Assembly: GCF_018777385.1 (NCBI RefSeq)
Contig: NZ_JAFJYB010000004.1
Span: 248,001 to 312,000 of the forward strand
DNA: 64,000 bases
Source: Candidatus Symbiopectobacterium endolongispinus
GTDB lineage: Bacteria; Pseudomonadota; Gammaproteobacteria; Enterobacterales; Enterobacteriaceae
Reading direction: 5' to 3'
In this document: piece after piece, positions 27,659 through 38,714 of the stretch
Layout: each line of letters starts with the position of its first letter
How positions within the stretch are numbered: the first letter of the stretch is position 1
Translations under genes and position numbers: made by a program
Notes under the pieces: model-generated
Told to the model about the DNA's origin: nothing
What the model saw: only the letters and a program-made list of their open reading frames with translations
The model's database searches: none

Positions 27659-29066
27659 ATGTCTGCAAACAATAGCAGGTTAGTTAAGCTCCTCATCATT
27701 ATCGGTATTGCTGTCGCGTTATGGTTATTACCCGTGCCGGAGGGCGTCAAGCCTGATGCCTGGCATCTAATGGCTATCTTCATTGCCACCGTTATTGGTC
27801 TTATCCTCTCTCCGTATCCCCTCGGTGCCATGGCGATGTTCAGTTTGACGTCCGTGGCGATCCTTGGTTTGCTCTCGATTAAAGACGTATTGGCCGGGTT
27901 TAGCGACCCTACCATCTGGATGATCGTCTGTGCCTTCTTTATCTCGCGCGGCTTTATCAAAACCGGTTTTGGCCGCCGCATTGGTTTGCTGATGAACAGC
28001 AAACTGGGTAACAGCTCGCTCGGCCTGGCTTATGGTCTGGTGTTCACTGATCTGTTGTTTGCCCCAGCGATGCCTTCCACCTCGGCGCGCTGTGGTGGGA
28101 TCATCACTCCGCTGTTCCGTTCTATTGCTTAGGCCTATGATTCTACGCCGGAGAAAGGCACCCAGCGCCGTATCGGTGCGTTTCTGGTGCAGTCCATTTT
28201 CCAGTGTAATGCCATTACCTCCGCTATGTTCATGACCTCCATGGCCGGTAACCCGATGGTGGCAAAACTGGCGGTGCAGCTCGGTATTCACATCAGTTGG
28301 ACCGATTGGGCGCTGGCAACGCTGGTACCGGGTATCCTGTCTCTGGCACTGATCCCTTATCTCATCTATCGCTTCTATCCGCCTGAATTGAAACAAACTA
28401 CGGAAATGCGTGCCATTGCCGTGGAGCGTTTGCGTGAAATGGGGCGTATGACGCGCGATGAATGGGTGGTGTTAGGTGTATTCCTTGGTCTGGTTACCTT
28501 CTGGGTGTTGGGTTCCACGCTGAATATTGATGCCACCTTGACCGCGCCGACGTGGCTTAGCGTGCTGCTGCTGAGCCGTGCGCTGAGTTGGGATGACGTG
28601 GTCGGCGAGAAAGAAGCCTGGCACACCGTGGTATGGTTCGCCGTGCTGATGACGCTGGCAAAGCAACTGAACAAGATGGGACTAATTGCCTGGTTAGGCC
28701 AACTGGCGGGCAACGCTGTCAGCGGATTCCACTGGTTGCCGATGCTTGGTATCTTGCTGCTGGTTTACTACTACAGCCACTACCTGATGGCGAGTGCGAT
28801 TGCCCATATCAGCGCCATGTATGCCATCTTTGTTTCCATTGCTTTGGCGGCAGGCACACCGTCGATGCTGACCGTGCTGGCGTTTGGTATCTTCAGTAAC
28901 CTGTTCATGTCCACCACGCACTACTCAAGCGGCCCGGCCCCTGTTTGGATGTGGTTATATGCCGCTGTCAACCTGGTGGAAAATTGGCTTCTTTATCAGC
29001 CTGGTCGTGATTCCTATTTGGTTGGGTATTGGTGGCATGTGGTGGAAGGTATTGGGATTCTGGTAA
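27659..29066 (+). pseudogene. DASS-family anion:sodium/dicarboxylate-citrate transporter (CitT/TtdT-like), stop and frameshift
   Basis: A polytopic carrier of about 470 residues. The N-terminus (LLPVPEGVKPDAWHLMAIF), FSDPTIWMIVCAFFISRGF, and the conserved APAMPSTSARCGGI loop identify the divalent anion symporter family (citrate, tartrate, succinate exchange). TAG at 28130-28132 replaces a probable Gln (SIA-stop-AYDSTPEKGTQRR). Near 28940 one or two bases are lost after HYSSGPAPV: the natural tail (FGCGYMPLSTWWKIGFF; WLGIGGMWWKVLGFW, TAA 29064-29066) is in another frame. Followed by a DcuS/DcuR-type pair that probably controlled it. Confidence 0.87.
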
Positions 29067-29179
29067 TTCCTATCAGACTGCGATTTTCCTTGCCCCGTAA
29101 CGCGGGGCAATAACGCAGGACGATAAATACGGAAAAACAGGTTAAAATAAGGATATCCAAGGTGATTCCGGAGCAAGAC

Positions 29180-30772
29180 ATGAGCAGGATAAAAGCACCG
29201 ATGAAGCTGGGAACATCCGTTTTTCTGATGGTCTCTGTCGTGTTAGCGCAGTGTTGCTGGTGGTCTATGCTCTGCTGTTTTTCCGCATTAACCAACTCTC
29301 CGAAGACAGCCTGCGCGACAAGGCGTTTGCCATTGCGCGCACCTTTGCCGCTTCCCCGGTAGTGATTGATGAGTTGCAAGGATTGGGTAACCCCGAAGCG
29401 GTGCAGCGCGCCGCCGAGACCATCACGCACCGCAATCAACTGCTGTTTGTCACCGTGACCGACATGGACACGGTGCGACATACCCACCCGGAACGGGAGC
29501 GTATCGGTGAACATTTTGCCGGACGCGACATTTATCCTGCGCTGTTTGGGCTGGAAAATACCTCGATCAACCGTGGTACGCTGGACTCGGCGCTGTGGGT
29601 GTTTACACCGGTTTTTAATAATGATGGCAAGCAGGTCGGCGTTGTGGCGTTAGGCGTTGCGCTGACCAGCGTGCAGAAAGTGATCAGTGAAAACCGCTGG
29701 ATGATCCCCTCGGCGCTGCTGGCCGGCGGACTCGGCACGCTGGTGCTGGTGAAAATCCACAAGCGCATCATGCTGGGGTTTGAACCATATGAGATTTCCA
29801 ATCTGTTTGAGCAGCGCAACGCCATGTTGAAACAGATCAAGGAAGGGGGTGATTGCCATGGATGACAGCGGCCGTATTACGGTGATTAACGATGAAGCGC
29901 GCAGGCTGTTCCGACAAGGCAATATGGCGGCCAATGCGTCGGCAGAAACCATCAGCGAGCAGTGGATGGAGCACCTTCGACTCAGACAAGTGCTGGAAAG
30001 TGGTATCGCTCAGCGTGATGAAGAGATCAATATCAACGGCAATTTGCTGCTGACCAATACCGTGCCAGTGACGGTGAAAGGTAACGTGATTGGTGCTATA
30101 GCCACGTTCCGCGACAAGACTGAAATTGGCCAGTTGTTGCAGCGCTTGACGGGGATGTCCTATTACGCCGATGCACTACGGGCACAGTCCCACTAGTTTA
30201 TGAACAAGCTGCATGTGATTTTGGGCATGCTCCATTTGAAATACTACTCGCAGTTGGAAGACTATATTTTAAAAACGGCGAACAACTATCAGGCAGAAAT
30301 TGGCTCGATTATTCGCAAGGTGAAATCGCCGGTGATTGCCGGGTTCTTACTGGGTAAAATCAACCGGGTGCGCGATCTTGGCATACAACTGTCGATAACC
30401 GAATAGAGCCTGTTGCCCGAAACCGACGATATGGATGCCACCAATGAGTTGATCACCGTTTTGGGTAATCTGATTGAGAATGCCATGGATGCAATGAGTA
30501 ACATGGAAAACGGAGAAATCAGAGTGAGTTTCCATCATCAGGATGGGCGCTTGCACTGTATCGTGGGCGATGATGGCCCCGGTATTACGCTGGAAAATCA
30601 GCACCGTATTTATGAACAAGGATTCTCCACCAAGGGATCCGGGCGCGGAATCGGTCTTTGCCTGACCAAGCAGAGCCTGGAAAAAGTGGGCGGCAGTATC
30701 GATTTTGAGTCGGAACCTGAGGTGTATACCCAGTTTTTCGTGAATATCCCTTATCAAGCCAAGGCTGTTTAA
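29180..30772 (+). pseudogene. CitA/DcuS-family sensor histidine kinase, two frameshifts and two stops
   Basis: Start ATG 29180 with GGAG upstream. In order: TM1 (LLVVYALLFFRINQL, after a frame change near 29250), a PDC/Cache sensor for carboxylates (FVTVTDMDTVRHTHPERERIG; VFTPVFNNDGKQVGVVALG), TM2, a PAS domain (AMDDSGRITVINDEARRLF, after an extra G in a G5 run near 29848), and the kinase core. TAG at 30194-30196 replaces Glu of the H-box (AQSH-stop-FMNKLHVILG), and TAG at 30404-30406 interrupts LSITE-stop-SLLPETDD. The ATPase part is preserved (NLIENAMDAM; DDGPGI; GRGIGLCLTKQ). Four lesions make it clearly dead. Its partner regulator starts three bases after the stop. Confidence 0.9.
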
Positions 30773-30774
30773 CC

Positions 30775-31497
30775 ATGATAAATGTACTGATTGTTGATGA
30801 CGATGCCATAGTTGCAGAACTTAACCGTTCCTATCTGAGCCAGGTGCCCGGTTTCAACTGTTATGCAACGGTGCCAACCTTACAGCAGGCGCGAAATTTA
30901 CTGATGCAACCCGATTCCGAGATCGATCTGGTGCTGCTCGATATCTATATGCAGCAGGATAACGGGTTGGATCTGCTGCCGACCATTCGTGAGTTCAGCG
31001 AACAAATGGATGTGATTATCATCTCCTCCGCCAGTGATGTGTATACCATTAAGAAAGCACTGCATTACGGCGTGGTCGATTACCTGATCAAACCGTTCCA
31101 GTTCTCTCGCTTTGAACAGGCGCTTACCGCCTATCGCGAAGAAGCGAACCTGCTTAAATATCGAGAATTTGTTGCTCAGTCGGATATTGATAGCTTGATT
31201 CGTCGCACCAGCGGCGGTGTGGCCGGTGAGCGTAAAAAACTGCCGAAAGGGCTGACCAGTCTGACGCTACGCACCGTCTGCGAATGGATTGAAGGCAACC
31301 AAGGGGCTGAGTTTTCCACGGAAATGCTGGCGAACGCGATTGGCATCTCTCGCGCTTCTTGCTGTAAGTATCTGATATATCTCGATGATACTAATATTCT
31401 TGCCACCAATATCCTCTACGGATCGACTGGTCGCCCTGTGTACCTTTACCGCCTGCTGCCCGAGAAACAAGACGCACTGCGCCAGTATTGCGAGTAA
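30775..31497 (+). CDS. DcuR/CitB-family response regulator
   Basis: 240 residues and intact. The receiver domain has the acidic pair (LIVDDDAIVAE), the phospho-acceptor Asp in VLLDIYMQQDNGLDLL, SSA (Thr/Ser) and the switch Lys in LIKPF. The C-terminal helix-turn-helix (FSTEMLANAIGISRASCCKYLIYL) is that of the CitB/DcuR/MalR group, which activate dicarboxylate or citrate transport genes. Its kinase upstream is destroyed, and both neighbouring transporters are broken, so the regulator survives without its signal and perhaps without targets. Confidence 0.9.
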   Translation: MINVLIVDDDAIVAELNRSYLSQVPGFNCYATVPTLQQARNLLMQPDSEIDLVLLDIYMQQDNGLDLLPTIREFSEQMDVIIISSASDVYTIKKALHYGVVDYLIKPFQFSRFEQALTAYREEANLLKYREFVAQSDIDSLIRRTSGGVAGERKKLPKGLTSLTLRTVCEWIEGNQGAEFSTEMLANAIGISRASCCKYLIYLDDTNILATNILYGSTGRPVYLYRLLPEKQDALRQYCE

Positions 31498-31523
31498 TCA
31501 GTACGTTCACGTGAAATAAGAAA

Positions 31524-31568
31524 GGCCACGACAGATTGAAGCATCCTCACCCTGTCGCGGCCCTGTTT
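31524..31568. terminator. Bidirectional terminator between dcuR-like gene and VOC gene
   Basis: GGCCACGACAG and CTGTCGCGGCC pair with one mismatch across a 17-base loop, with TGTTTTAT on the right and an A-rich flank on the left. It lies between two convergent genes. Confidence 0.65.
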
Positions 31569-31590
31569 TATGTCACCTTGCGTTCAACGA

Positions 31591-31974
31591 TTATGCCTCT
31601 TCCTCAAGAAAACAGACTCTGAGTCGATGCCCATCAGGATCGAGCACGGCAAAGGAATAGCCAAAGTCGAGCTGAGCTGGTTTTTGGATCACGGTGACTT
31701 GGTGCTGGGTTCCCCAAGCTTGATAAAGCGTATCAACCTCTGGTTTATCCTGTACCGTAAACACAATCTCACCCGACGGTATGCTGGCAATCTGGTTCAC
31801 ACCAGGTTCCACGGTGTAGCATGACCATAAGCCGAGCTTGAAGACATTTTCAAACACAAACAACGTGAAGGTGGGGCTTTTTTCTACGGGGGTGATGCCA
31901 AACAGCCCAGTGTAGACGTCGGCGCTTTTTATTACGTTACTGACATAGAGAATTGAAATATCGGCGTATAGCAT
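31591..31974 (-). CDS. VOC-superfamily (glyoxalase/bleomycin-resistance-like) protein
   Basis: 127 residues, intact. Two beta-alpha-beta-beta-beta units: ADISILYVSNVIKSADVYTGLFG and EIVFTVQDKPEVDTLYQAWG, with YSFAVLDPDGHRLRVCF at the end, the usual VOC closing strand. Family members bind a metal and act as lyases, dioxygenases or drug-binding proteins; some are PhnB-like. No substrate can be assigned. Single gene convergent with the DcuR-like gene. Confidence 0.8.
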   Translation of the reverse strand: MLYADISILYVSNVIKSADVYTGLFGITPVEKSPTFTLFVFENVFKLGLWSCYTVEPGVNQIASIPSGEIVFTVQDKPEVDTLYQAWGTQHQVTVIQKPAQLDFGYSFAVLDPDGHRLRVCFLEEEA

Positions 31975-32038
31975 GGCAGTCTCCTTGGTAGTAGACCGCC
32001 ATGTTAATCAGGCGCAGTGACAGTTATTGTCAGCAGCC

Positions 32039-32241
<203 letters not shown>

Positions 32242-32256
32242 AATAGTGGGATTTCC

Positions 32257-33606
32257 TTACAGTAACCAGCCCATCAGCAGCGTTGCGCCGATCACGGTAG
32301 AGGCACCACCGATGCGCGTTGCGATTTGTGCAAACGGCATTAGCGACATTCGATTGGACGCCGAGAGAATGGCAACGTCTCCGGTGCCGCCCAGGCCGCT
32401 GTGGCAGGTGGTTACGATGGAGGCTTCAATCGGATACATGTTTAGACGTGGTGCAATCAGGAAGCTGACCAGCGCCATAGAAAGCACGACGGAGCCGCAT
32501 ACGATAACGTAGCCAACGGAGAACACGGCGACCACGCTTTCCAGCGGAATATAGAGCATCCCCAAGCCAATCATCAACGGCCAGACCAGTGAGCTGGAGA
32601 CGAATTTATAGACGCTGTGCGCGCCGGTTTCCATGCTAGCGGGAATAACACGGCTGTATTTACAGAACACCGCTATCAGGATCATCAGTACCGGGCCAGG
32701 AATGTGTACCAGCTTCTCAAACAGGCCACCGACGATAAAGAAGGCGCAAATCATCAGCAGGCCGCCACCCATCAGATGGAAATCCACTGGTTTTGGTGTG
32801 TCGTTTACCGTGAACAGGTTCTGCTCTTCGTCACTGCGCACCAGACGCCCTTCGCCGTTCAGATCCTTACGACGCATGCCGAGACGTGACAGGATACCTG
32901 CGCAGAAAATGGCAAAATATTACCCACCACTGCCGCAGGGGCCAGTTGCGCCACATAGACATCCGGTGCCTGACCCAGCAGTGCGGAATACGCCAAGGAC
33001 AACGGTAAAATGCCTTCGCCGATACCGCCGCCAATAATGGGCACAATGATAAAGAAGAAGGTGTGATACAGGCTGTAGCCGCACAGTTTACCTACCAGCA
33101 GGCCCGTTACCACTGCGGTGACGGTACCGATGACCAGCGGTACAAACATGCGTACCATCCCTTGAATCAGGATCTTGCGGTTCATGCCTAAAATACTGCC
33201 GACCACCAGACACGCGATGACGAAGTAGAGAAAGTTCGCTTCCTTCATCAGCAGGTGCACGGTCTTCATGGTGTTGTCGTTAAACAGGTGAAAATAGACC
33301 AGAATAGAGGGCACCATCAAACACAGGATTGCAGGGCCGCCGATATCTTTAAATACCGGAATAGTATGGCCAATATGCGCCAGCAAAAATCCCAGCGTCA
33401 TAATAACAGCGAAGCCACCGATCATATTTCTCGGCAGATAGCCTTCATACGCAGCAGCAAAAACAACAGCCGCGATAGCAATAAATAATGCAACGGGTAC
33501 TACCCCAACTTTGTTTTTAAAAACTGGGTGAAGAACGACAGTTGCGACGTTGATTCAGCAGCAAGCGTGCTCTCGTAGAGGACATCGGTTTCAGTTCTTT
33601 TCATTA
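32257..33606 (-). pseudogene. 2-hydroxycarboxylate (malate/citrate):sodium symporter, MaeN/CitS family, two frameshifts
   Basis: From ATG 33606 the cytoplasmic start (MKRTETDVLYESTLAAE) leads to the first helix, but an A is missing in the poly-A near 33510, so KTKLG is followed by a stop; the other frame gives VVPVALFIAIAAVVFAAAYEG. The middle runs cleanly (PRNMIGGFAVIMTLGFLLA; FFIIVPIIGGGIGEGILPLS, which contains the family GGxG motif). A T is missing near 32917 (VVGNI then FAIFCAGILSRLGMRRKDL). The C-terminal half has the second conserved loop CHSGLGGTGDVAILSA. It imported malate or citrate with sodium. Both lesions lie in homopolymers. It neighbours the dcuSR-like pair. Confidence 0.88.
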
Positions 33607-34630
33607 TGTTTACTCCACGTAAACGGGTTATATATTTACGGGTTGTTTTTATTGTTAGAAAGCTAAGTGTTTTACTATCAAAGAGTAAGGTGGTGCTTAA
33701 AGTGAATGGTTGGGTCAGTGGATATATTATCCATGAGTAACCTGTCATGATTAAATGTTAAATATAATAAAACATCCATGAGTAAATGAGGTAATTGTGA
33801 GGCTTGCGACAACTCTTTTTTAAATAAGTTATCTCAAATTAATGTAATTAAATTTATTTTTTATTCTCAAGGAGGCTATTCGTGAAAAACAAAATTAATT
33901 ATTAAGTTACTCTATCAGTAATATAATTAAATAAGGCGATTTAAAATTTAAAAAAAACTACTGTTTGTAGGGTTATTTAGGCGTTGTTTGGCGCTCGTTT
34001 GCTGGTGCTTATCCACGATCCGTCGCGAGAAGTTTTTTCATGTAGCGTAACTAGTTAGCGCCAGGCTAATGATGTCTTTGATGGTTATCACTAATTTTTA
34101 TGTTCTTTCGGAATTTTTACCTGACATTAACGTTTTTAACAAGCGTTGTTGCTCATTGATTCATCATTTGACATAAGATGTTTCATGTTTTTATGGTGAT
34201 AATTTCTGTTTTAATAAAAATTTAAAGATTATTATCTGGTGTTTTGATTGAATTTTGTGATTTTGTTTAATTTTTTTTATAACTTTTCAGATTGTATGCT
34301 ATTGTCGAAGATGTGGCGATTTTGTAAATCCACACCCATTATATTGACGTTAGGGTGATCTGTTGCCACATTGACGGGGTTGGAAGGGGGGACAACGGAT
34401 TGTCAGGCTGACGCCGGGTTCGCAAACCTAATCCGCAGGCCACTCTCATATACTGCCTCGTCTCCCTCCTTATTAAGTGAATTATAGCCTTCGGGCAAAA
34501 AAGTACAGACCACAGCCACCACATGACGCGCTGCGTCGATGCTGATTAGAACGGCCTCTTGTCGGCGGCAAGTAAAAATATCCTGGTCTGACTTTCATCA
34601 ACACACAACATCCACAATGGAGTACACGTA
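33607..34630. other. 1-kb AT-rich region between the MaeN-like gene and dppA
   Basis: No gene could be supported. Most of it is strongly AT-rich. ATTGTATGCTATTG near 34292 is a good extended -10 promoter element reading right, probably the dpp promoter, implying a long leader of about 330 bases. The leader has GC-rich stretches around 34360-34450 with no open frame I trust. The C/A-rich block before dppA is listed separately. Confidence 0.4.
34598..34617 (+). promoter_or_regulatory. C/A-rich block before dppA, probable GcvB small-RNA target
   Basis: TCAACACACAACATCCACAA lies just before the ribosome site GGAG of dppA. GcvB, a conserved enterobacterial small RNA, represses dppA in relatives by pairing its G/U-rich region with such a C/A-rich leader. 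Here the target survives although dppA is broken. The gcvB gene itself is not in the window. Confidence 0.5.
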
Positions 34631-36056
34631 ATGGAAAAATCCTTGGCAAAATCAAGGATGCTCAAAATCGGACTCGGCTTGCTGGCCATGTCTGTGGCAG
34701 CCGGTCTCCAGGCAAAAAACCTGGTCTATTGCTCCGAAGGTTCTCCTGAAGGTTTTAACCCGCAACTGTTTACGTCCGGCACCACCTTTGATGCCAGCTC
34801 AATTCCTATTTATAACCGTCTGGTTGAATTCAAAAGCGGTACTACCGAAATTGAACCGGGCCTGGCAGAAAAATGGGACATCAGCGAAGATGGCAAAACC
34901 TATACTTTCCATCTGCGCAAAGGCGTGAAGTGGCAAGACGGCAAAGAGTTTAAGCCGACGCGTGAATTCAATGCGGAAGACGTGCTGTTCTCCTTCCTGC
35001 GTCAGCAAGATCCGAACCATCCGTATCATAAAGTGCCTGGCGGCAGCTACGAATACTATCAAGGCATGGGCATGCCGGAGCTGATCAGCAAAATCGAAAA
35101 AGTGGACGACTATACTGTTCGTTTCGTGCTGACCCGTCCGGAAGCGCCATTCCTGGCCGACCTGGCGATGGACTTTGCGTCGATTATGTCCGCAGAGTAC
35201 GGTGCCAACATGCTTAAGGCAGGCACCCCGGAGAAGATCGACCTGAACCCGATCGGTACCGGTCCGTTCCAGTTGCAGCAGTACCAGAAAGACTCCCGTA
35301 TTCTCTACAAAGCGTTTGATGGCTTCTGGGGCAAGAAACCGGGCATCGATCGCCTGGTGTTCTCCATCACGCCGGATGCGTCCGTGCGCTATGCCAAGCT
35401 GCAAAAATATGAGTGCCAGATCATGCCGTATCCTAACCCGGCCGATCTGTCCCGCATGAAAAGAAGACAAAAACATCACGCTGCTGGAAAAACCGGGCTT
35501 GAACGTGGGTTACCTCTCTTTCAACGTGCAGAAAAAACCACTGGATAACGTCTAAGTGCGTCAGGCACTGACTTATGCGGTAAACAAAGGCGCCATCATT
35601 GACGCGGTGTATCAGGGCGCGGGCCAGGCGGCCAAGGACCTGATCCCACCGACCATGTGGGGCTTTAACGACGATGTGAAGGATTACTCCTAAGATCCGG
35701 AAAAAGCTAAAGCCTTGCTGAAAGAAGCGGGTATGGCTGGTGGCTTCACCGTGGATCTGTGGGCGATGCCAGTGCAACGTCCGTACAACCCGAACGCACG
35801 CCGTATGGCGGAAATGATCCAGTCTGACTGGGCCAAAGTTGGCGTGAAAGCCAAGATTGTCACCTACGAGTGGGGCGAGTATCTGAAAAGCGCCAAAGCG
35901 GGTGAACATCAGACGGTGTTGATGGGATGGGCCGGCGATAACGGGGATCCGGATAACTTCTTCGCGACCCTGTTCAGCTGTGACGCGGCAGAAAAAGGCT
36001 CTAACTACTCCAAGTGGTGCTACAAGCCGTTTGAAGACTTGATTCAGCCTGCCATT
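34631..36056 (+). pseudogene. dppA: Dipeptide-binding protein DppA, frameshift, two stops, 3' end deleted
   Basis: Signal peptide at residues 1-28 (LAMSVAAGLQA then KNLVYCSEGSPEGFNPQ). The protein follows DppA closely for some 470 codons. An extra A near 35462 shifts the frame (RMK then EDKNITLLEKPGLNVGYLS). TAA at 35553-35555 (LDNV-stop-VRQALTYAV) and TAA at 35691-35693 (KDYS-stop-DPEKAK) follow. At about 36050 the sequence leaves DppA (YKPFEDLIQPA) and enters DppB; the last 50 or so residues of DppA are gone. It bound dipeptides and haem in the periplasm for uptake and chemotaxis. First gene of the dpp operon. Confidence 0.93.
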
Positions 36057-36891
36057 TCATGGGCACCCTGGCTGAGCTGTGGCTTGATAAGCCCCTATGG
36101 CAGCAATATGTCACCTATATCAACGGTGTGCTGCACTGCGATCTGGGTATTTCCCTCAAGAGCCGCATCCAGGTGTGGGATGAGTTTGTGCCGCACCCTG
36201 GAAATGGGTGTCTGCGCGATGCTGTTTGCCGTGATTGTCGGTGTTCCGGTTGGCGTGCTGGCAGCGGTTAAACGCGGTTCCATTTTCGATCACACGTCTG
36301 TCAGTCTGGCACTGACCGGCTACTCCATGCCGATTTTCTGGTGGGGCATGATGTTGATCATGCTGGTGTCGGTCAATCTGACGCCTGTCTCGGGCCGTAT
36401 CAGCGATACGGTGTTTCTCGACGACAGTTTGCCGCTGACCGGCTTTATGCTGATCGATACCCTGTTCTTCGGTGAGCCGGGCGATTTTATCGATGCCGTG
36501 GTGCTGGGCACGATCCCGTTGGCGGTGATCGTGCGGATGACCAGCTCCGCCATGCTGGAAGTACTGGGTGAGGATTATATCCGTACCGCGCGCACCAAAG
36601 GGCTGAGTCGCCTGCGTGTCATCGTGGTGCATGCGCTGCGCAACGCCATGTTGCCAGTGGTCACTGTGATCGGTCTTCAGGTAGGGACGATGTTGGCAGG
36701 GGCGATTCTGACCGAAACCATCTTCTCCTGGCCGGGACTGGGACGCTGGTTGATTGATGCGCTGCAACGCCGCGACTATCCGGTGGTGCAGGGGGGGCGT
36801 GCTGCTGGTGGCGACCATGATCATTCTGGTCAGCCTGCTGGTCGATCTGTTGTACGGCGTGGTGAATCCGCGCATTCGACACAAGAAATAA
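36057..36891 (+). pseudogene. dppB: Dipeptide permease subunit DppB, 5' deleted, indels
   Basis: Begins abruptly inside DppB (LAELWLDKPLWQQYVTYING), about 70 residues into the normal protein, fused to dppA. A frame change near 36195 links WDEFVP to LEMGVCAMLFAVIVGVPVG. Later MPIFWWGMMLIMLVS, the EAA-loop region (EVLGEDYIRTARTKGLSRL) and FSWPGLGRWLIDAL are good. Eight or so residues are missing in frame between IDAVV and LGTIPLAV. A G7 run near 36793 (expected G6) shifts the last 30 codons; the true ending VNPRIRHKK with TAA at 36889-36891 is in the other frame. It was one of the two membrane subunits of the dipeptide importer. Confidence 0.9.
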
Positions 36892-36905
36892 GGGGAGAGG
36901 CAAAG

Positions 36906-37646
36906 ATGACTCAAATCACTGAACCGGCTGTTGATAATTCGCCCGTGCCGATGACCACGCTACAGGAATTCTGGCATTACTTTAAACGTAACAAAGGCGC
37001 GGTGGTGGGCCTGGTGTATGTGGTGCTGATGTTGATTATCGCCATTGGCGCCAACGTGCTGGCACCGCATGCGCCCGCCGAGCAGTTCCGCGATGCGCTA
37101 CTGCGTCCGCCGGTATGGCAGGAAGGCGGTAGCTGGCAGTTTCTGCTTGGCACTGACGATGTGGGCCGCGATATTCTTTCGCGCCTTATGTACGGCGCAC
37201 GCCTGTCGCTGCTGGTCGGCTGTCTGGTGGTGGTGCTGTCACTGATTATGGGTGTGGTTCTCGGTTTGCTGGCTGGCTACTTTGGCGGCATGGTGGACAC
37301 CCTTATCATGCGCGTAGTGGATATCATGCTGGCGCTGCCGCACTATGTGCGTCTGACGCGCGTGGCGGGTGCTGGCGCGATGCACCAAATGTTCATCAAT
37401 ATCTTCCCCAACTGTCTGGCACCGCTCATCGTGCAGGCGTCATTGGGCTTCTCCAACGCCATCCTCGGCATGGGCGCACAGCCGCCAACGCCGGAGTGGG
37501 GCACCATGCTGGCCGACGTGTTGCAGTTTGCGCAAAGTGCCTGGTGGGTCGTAACCTTCCCTGGCCTTTCGATCCTGCTCGCGGTGTTGGCGTTTAACTT
37601 GATGGGGGACGGCTTGCGTGACGCTCTCGACCCCAAACTCAAGCAG
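36906..37646 (+). pseudogene. dppC: Dipeptide permease subunit DppC, three in-frame deletions and lost stop codon
   Basis: Starts MTQITEPAVDNSPVPMTT and matches DppC up to VVDIMLALP, then jumps to HYVRLTR, skipping about 30 residues (a whole helix). It jumps again from RLTR to VAGAGAM, missing the EAA-loop part with about 15 residues, and from NAIL to GMGAQPPTPEWG, missing about eight. All three joins keep the frame. The last codons DALDPKLKQ (37641-37646) are not followed by a stop; a likely 4-base loss lets reading run on to 37715. The product would lack the ATPase-coupling loop and cannot work. Followed at once by the dppD start. Confidence 0.9.
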
Positions 37647-37662
37647 CGATCCGGGGGAAGAG

Positions 37663-38643
37663 ATGGCATTACTCAACGTAGAAAAACTGTCGGTGCATTT
37701 TGGCGAAGGGAATAACCCGTTCCGCGCCGTTGACCGTATCAGTTACCAAGTAGAACAAGGGCAGGTGGTCGGCATTGTCGGTGAATCCGGCTCCGGTAAA
37801 TCGGTCAGCTCGCTGGCTATCATGTGGTTGATTGACTTCCCCGGCAAAGTGATGGCAGACAAGCTGTAATTCAACCAGCGCGATCTGAAAAGCATTTCGG
37901 AAAAAGAGCGGCGTCAGTTGGTCGGCTCCGAAGTGGCGATGATCTTTCAGGACCCGATGACCAGCCTTAATCCCTGCTACACCGTAGGCTACCAGATTAT
38001 GGAAGCCACCAAGGTGCATCAGGGCGGTAATCGCAAAACGCGCTATCAGCGTGCTATCGATTTGCTGACGCAGGTAGGCATCCCCGATCCGGCTTCGCGG
38101 TTAGACGTGTATCCGTACCAACTGTCAGGTGGGATGAGCCAGCGCGTGATGATCGCAATGGCGATTGCCTGTCGGCCCAAACTGCTGATCGCCGATGAAC
38201 CGACTACTGCACTGGACGTGACCATTCAGGCGCAGATCATTGAACTGCTGTTGGAATTGCAGCAGCGGGAAAACATGGCGCTGATCCTGATCACCCACGA
38301 TTTGGCGCTGGTGGCGGAAGCAGCCCACCACATCATCGTGATGTATGCCGGTCAGGTCGTGGAATCCGGTAAAGCGGCGGATATCTTCCATGCGCCGCGC
38401 CACCCTTATACCCAAGCGCTGCTGTCAGCGACACCGCGCCTGAACCCGGCGTTGCGCCGCGAGCGTATCAAGCTGATTGGGGAACTGCCCAGCCCGCTCA
38501 ATCCGCCGCCGGGCTGTGCGTTTAACGCGCGCTGCCAGCATCGTTTTGATACCTGCGTCCAGTTCCAGCCGACGTTGAAAGCCTATGGCGATCAACTGAT
38601 TGCCTGCTTTGCCGTCGACAGGGATGAAGCCGGTTCGCGGTGA
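37663..38643 (+). pseudogene. dppD: DppD::DppF chimeric ATPase with an in-frame stop
   Basis: The N-terminus is DppD ([16 protein letters not shown], Walker [16 protein letters not shown]). TAA at 37867-37869 replaces a probable Glu (MADKL[14 protein letters not shown]); the preceding WLIDFPGK has Trp for the usual Gly. DppD continues through the signature ([15 protein letters not shown]) and Walker B ([12 protein letters not shown]) to [11 protein letters not shown] near 38418. From there the sequence is DppF ([46 protein letters not shown]). DppD and DppF share HPYTQALL, so recombination there removed the dppD end and most of dppF. The natural operon terminator still follows. Confidence 0.9.
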
Positions 38644-38657
38644 GTTCGCTTGAGATG

Positions 38658-38691
38658 AAAAACGCGGGCAAAAGCAGCCCGCGTTTTTTTT
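38658..38691 (+). terminator. Intrinsic terminator of the dpp operon
   Basis: AAACGCGGGC and GCCCGCGTTT flank a short loop and are followed by a T-run of eight. It lies 15 bases after the dppD::dppF stop. Confidence 0.88.
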
Positions 38692-38714
38692 ACGTGAAGA
38701 ACGCGTTCTATTCG

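Noticed and set aside
27767-28396. 209-residue minus-strand open frame opposite the DASS transporter
   Set aside because: Antisense shadow with low-complexity Arg/Gln-rich product; the plus strand has the transporter motifs.
29840-29860. Programmed frameshifting in the DcuS-like gene
   Set aside because: A G5 run precedes the change, but the gene also has two unrelated stops and another frameshift, so the slip is one more lesion.
36156-36914. 252-residue minus-strand open frame opposite dppB
   Set aside because: It is His/Arg/Gln-rich, with no ribosome site, and mirrors dppB codons.
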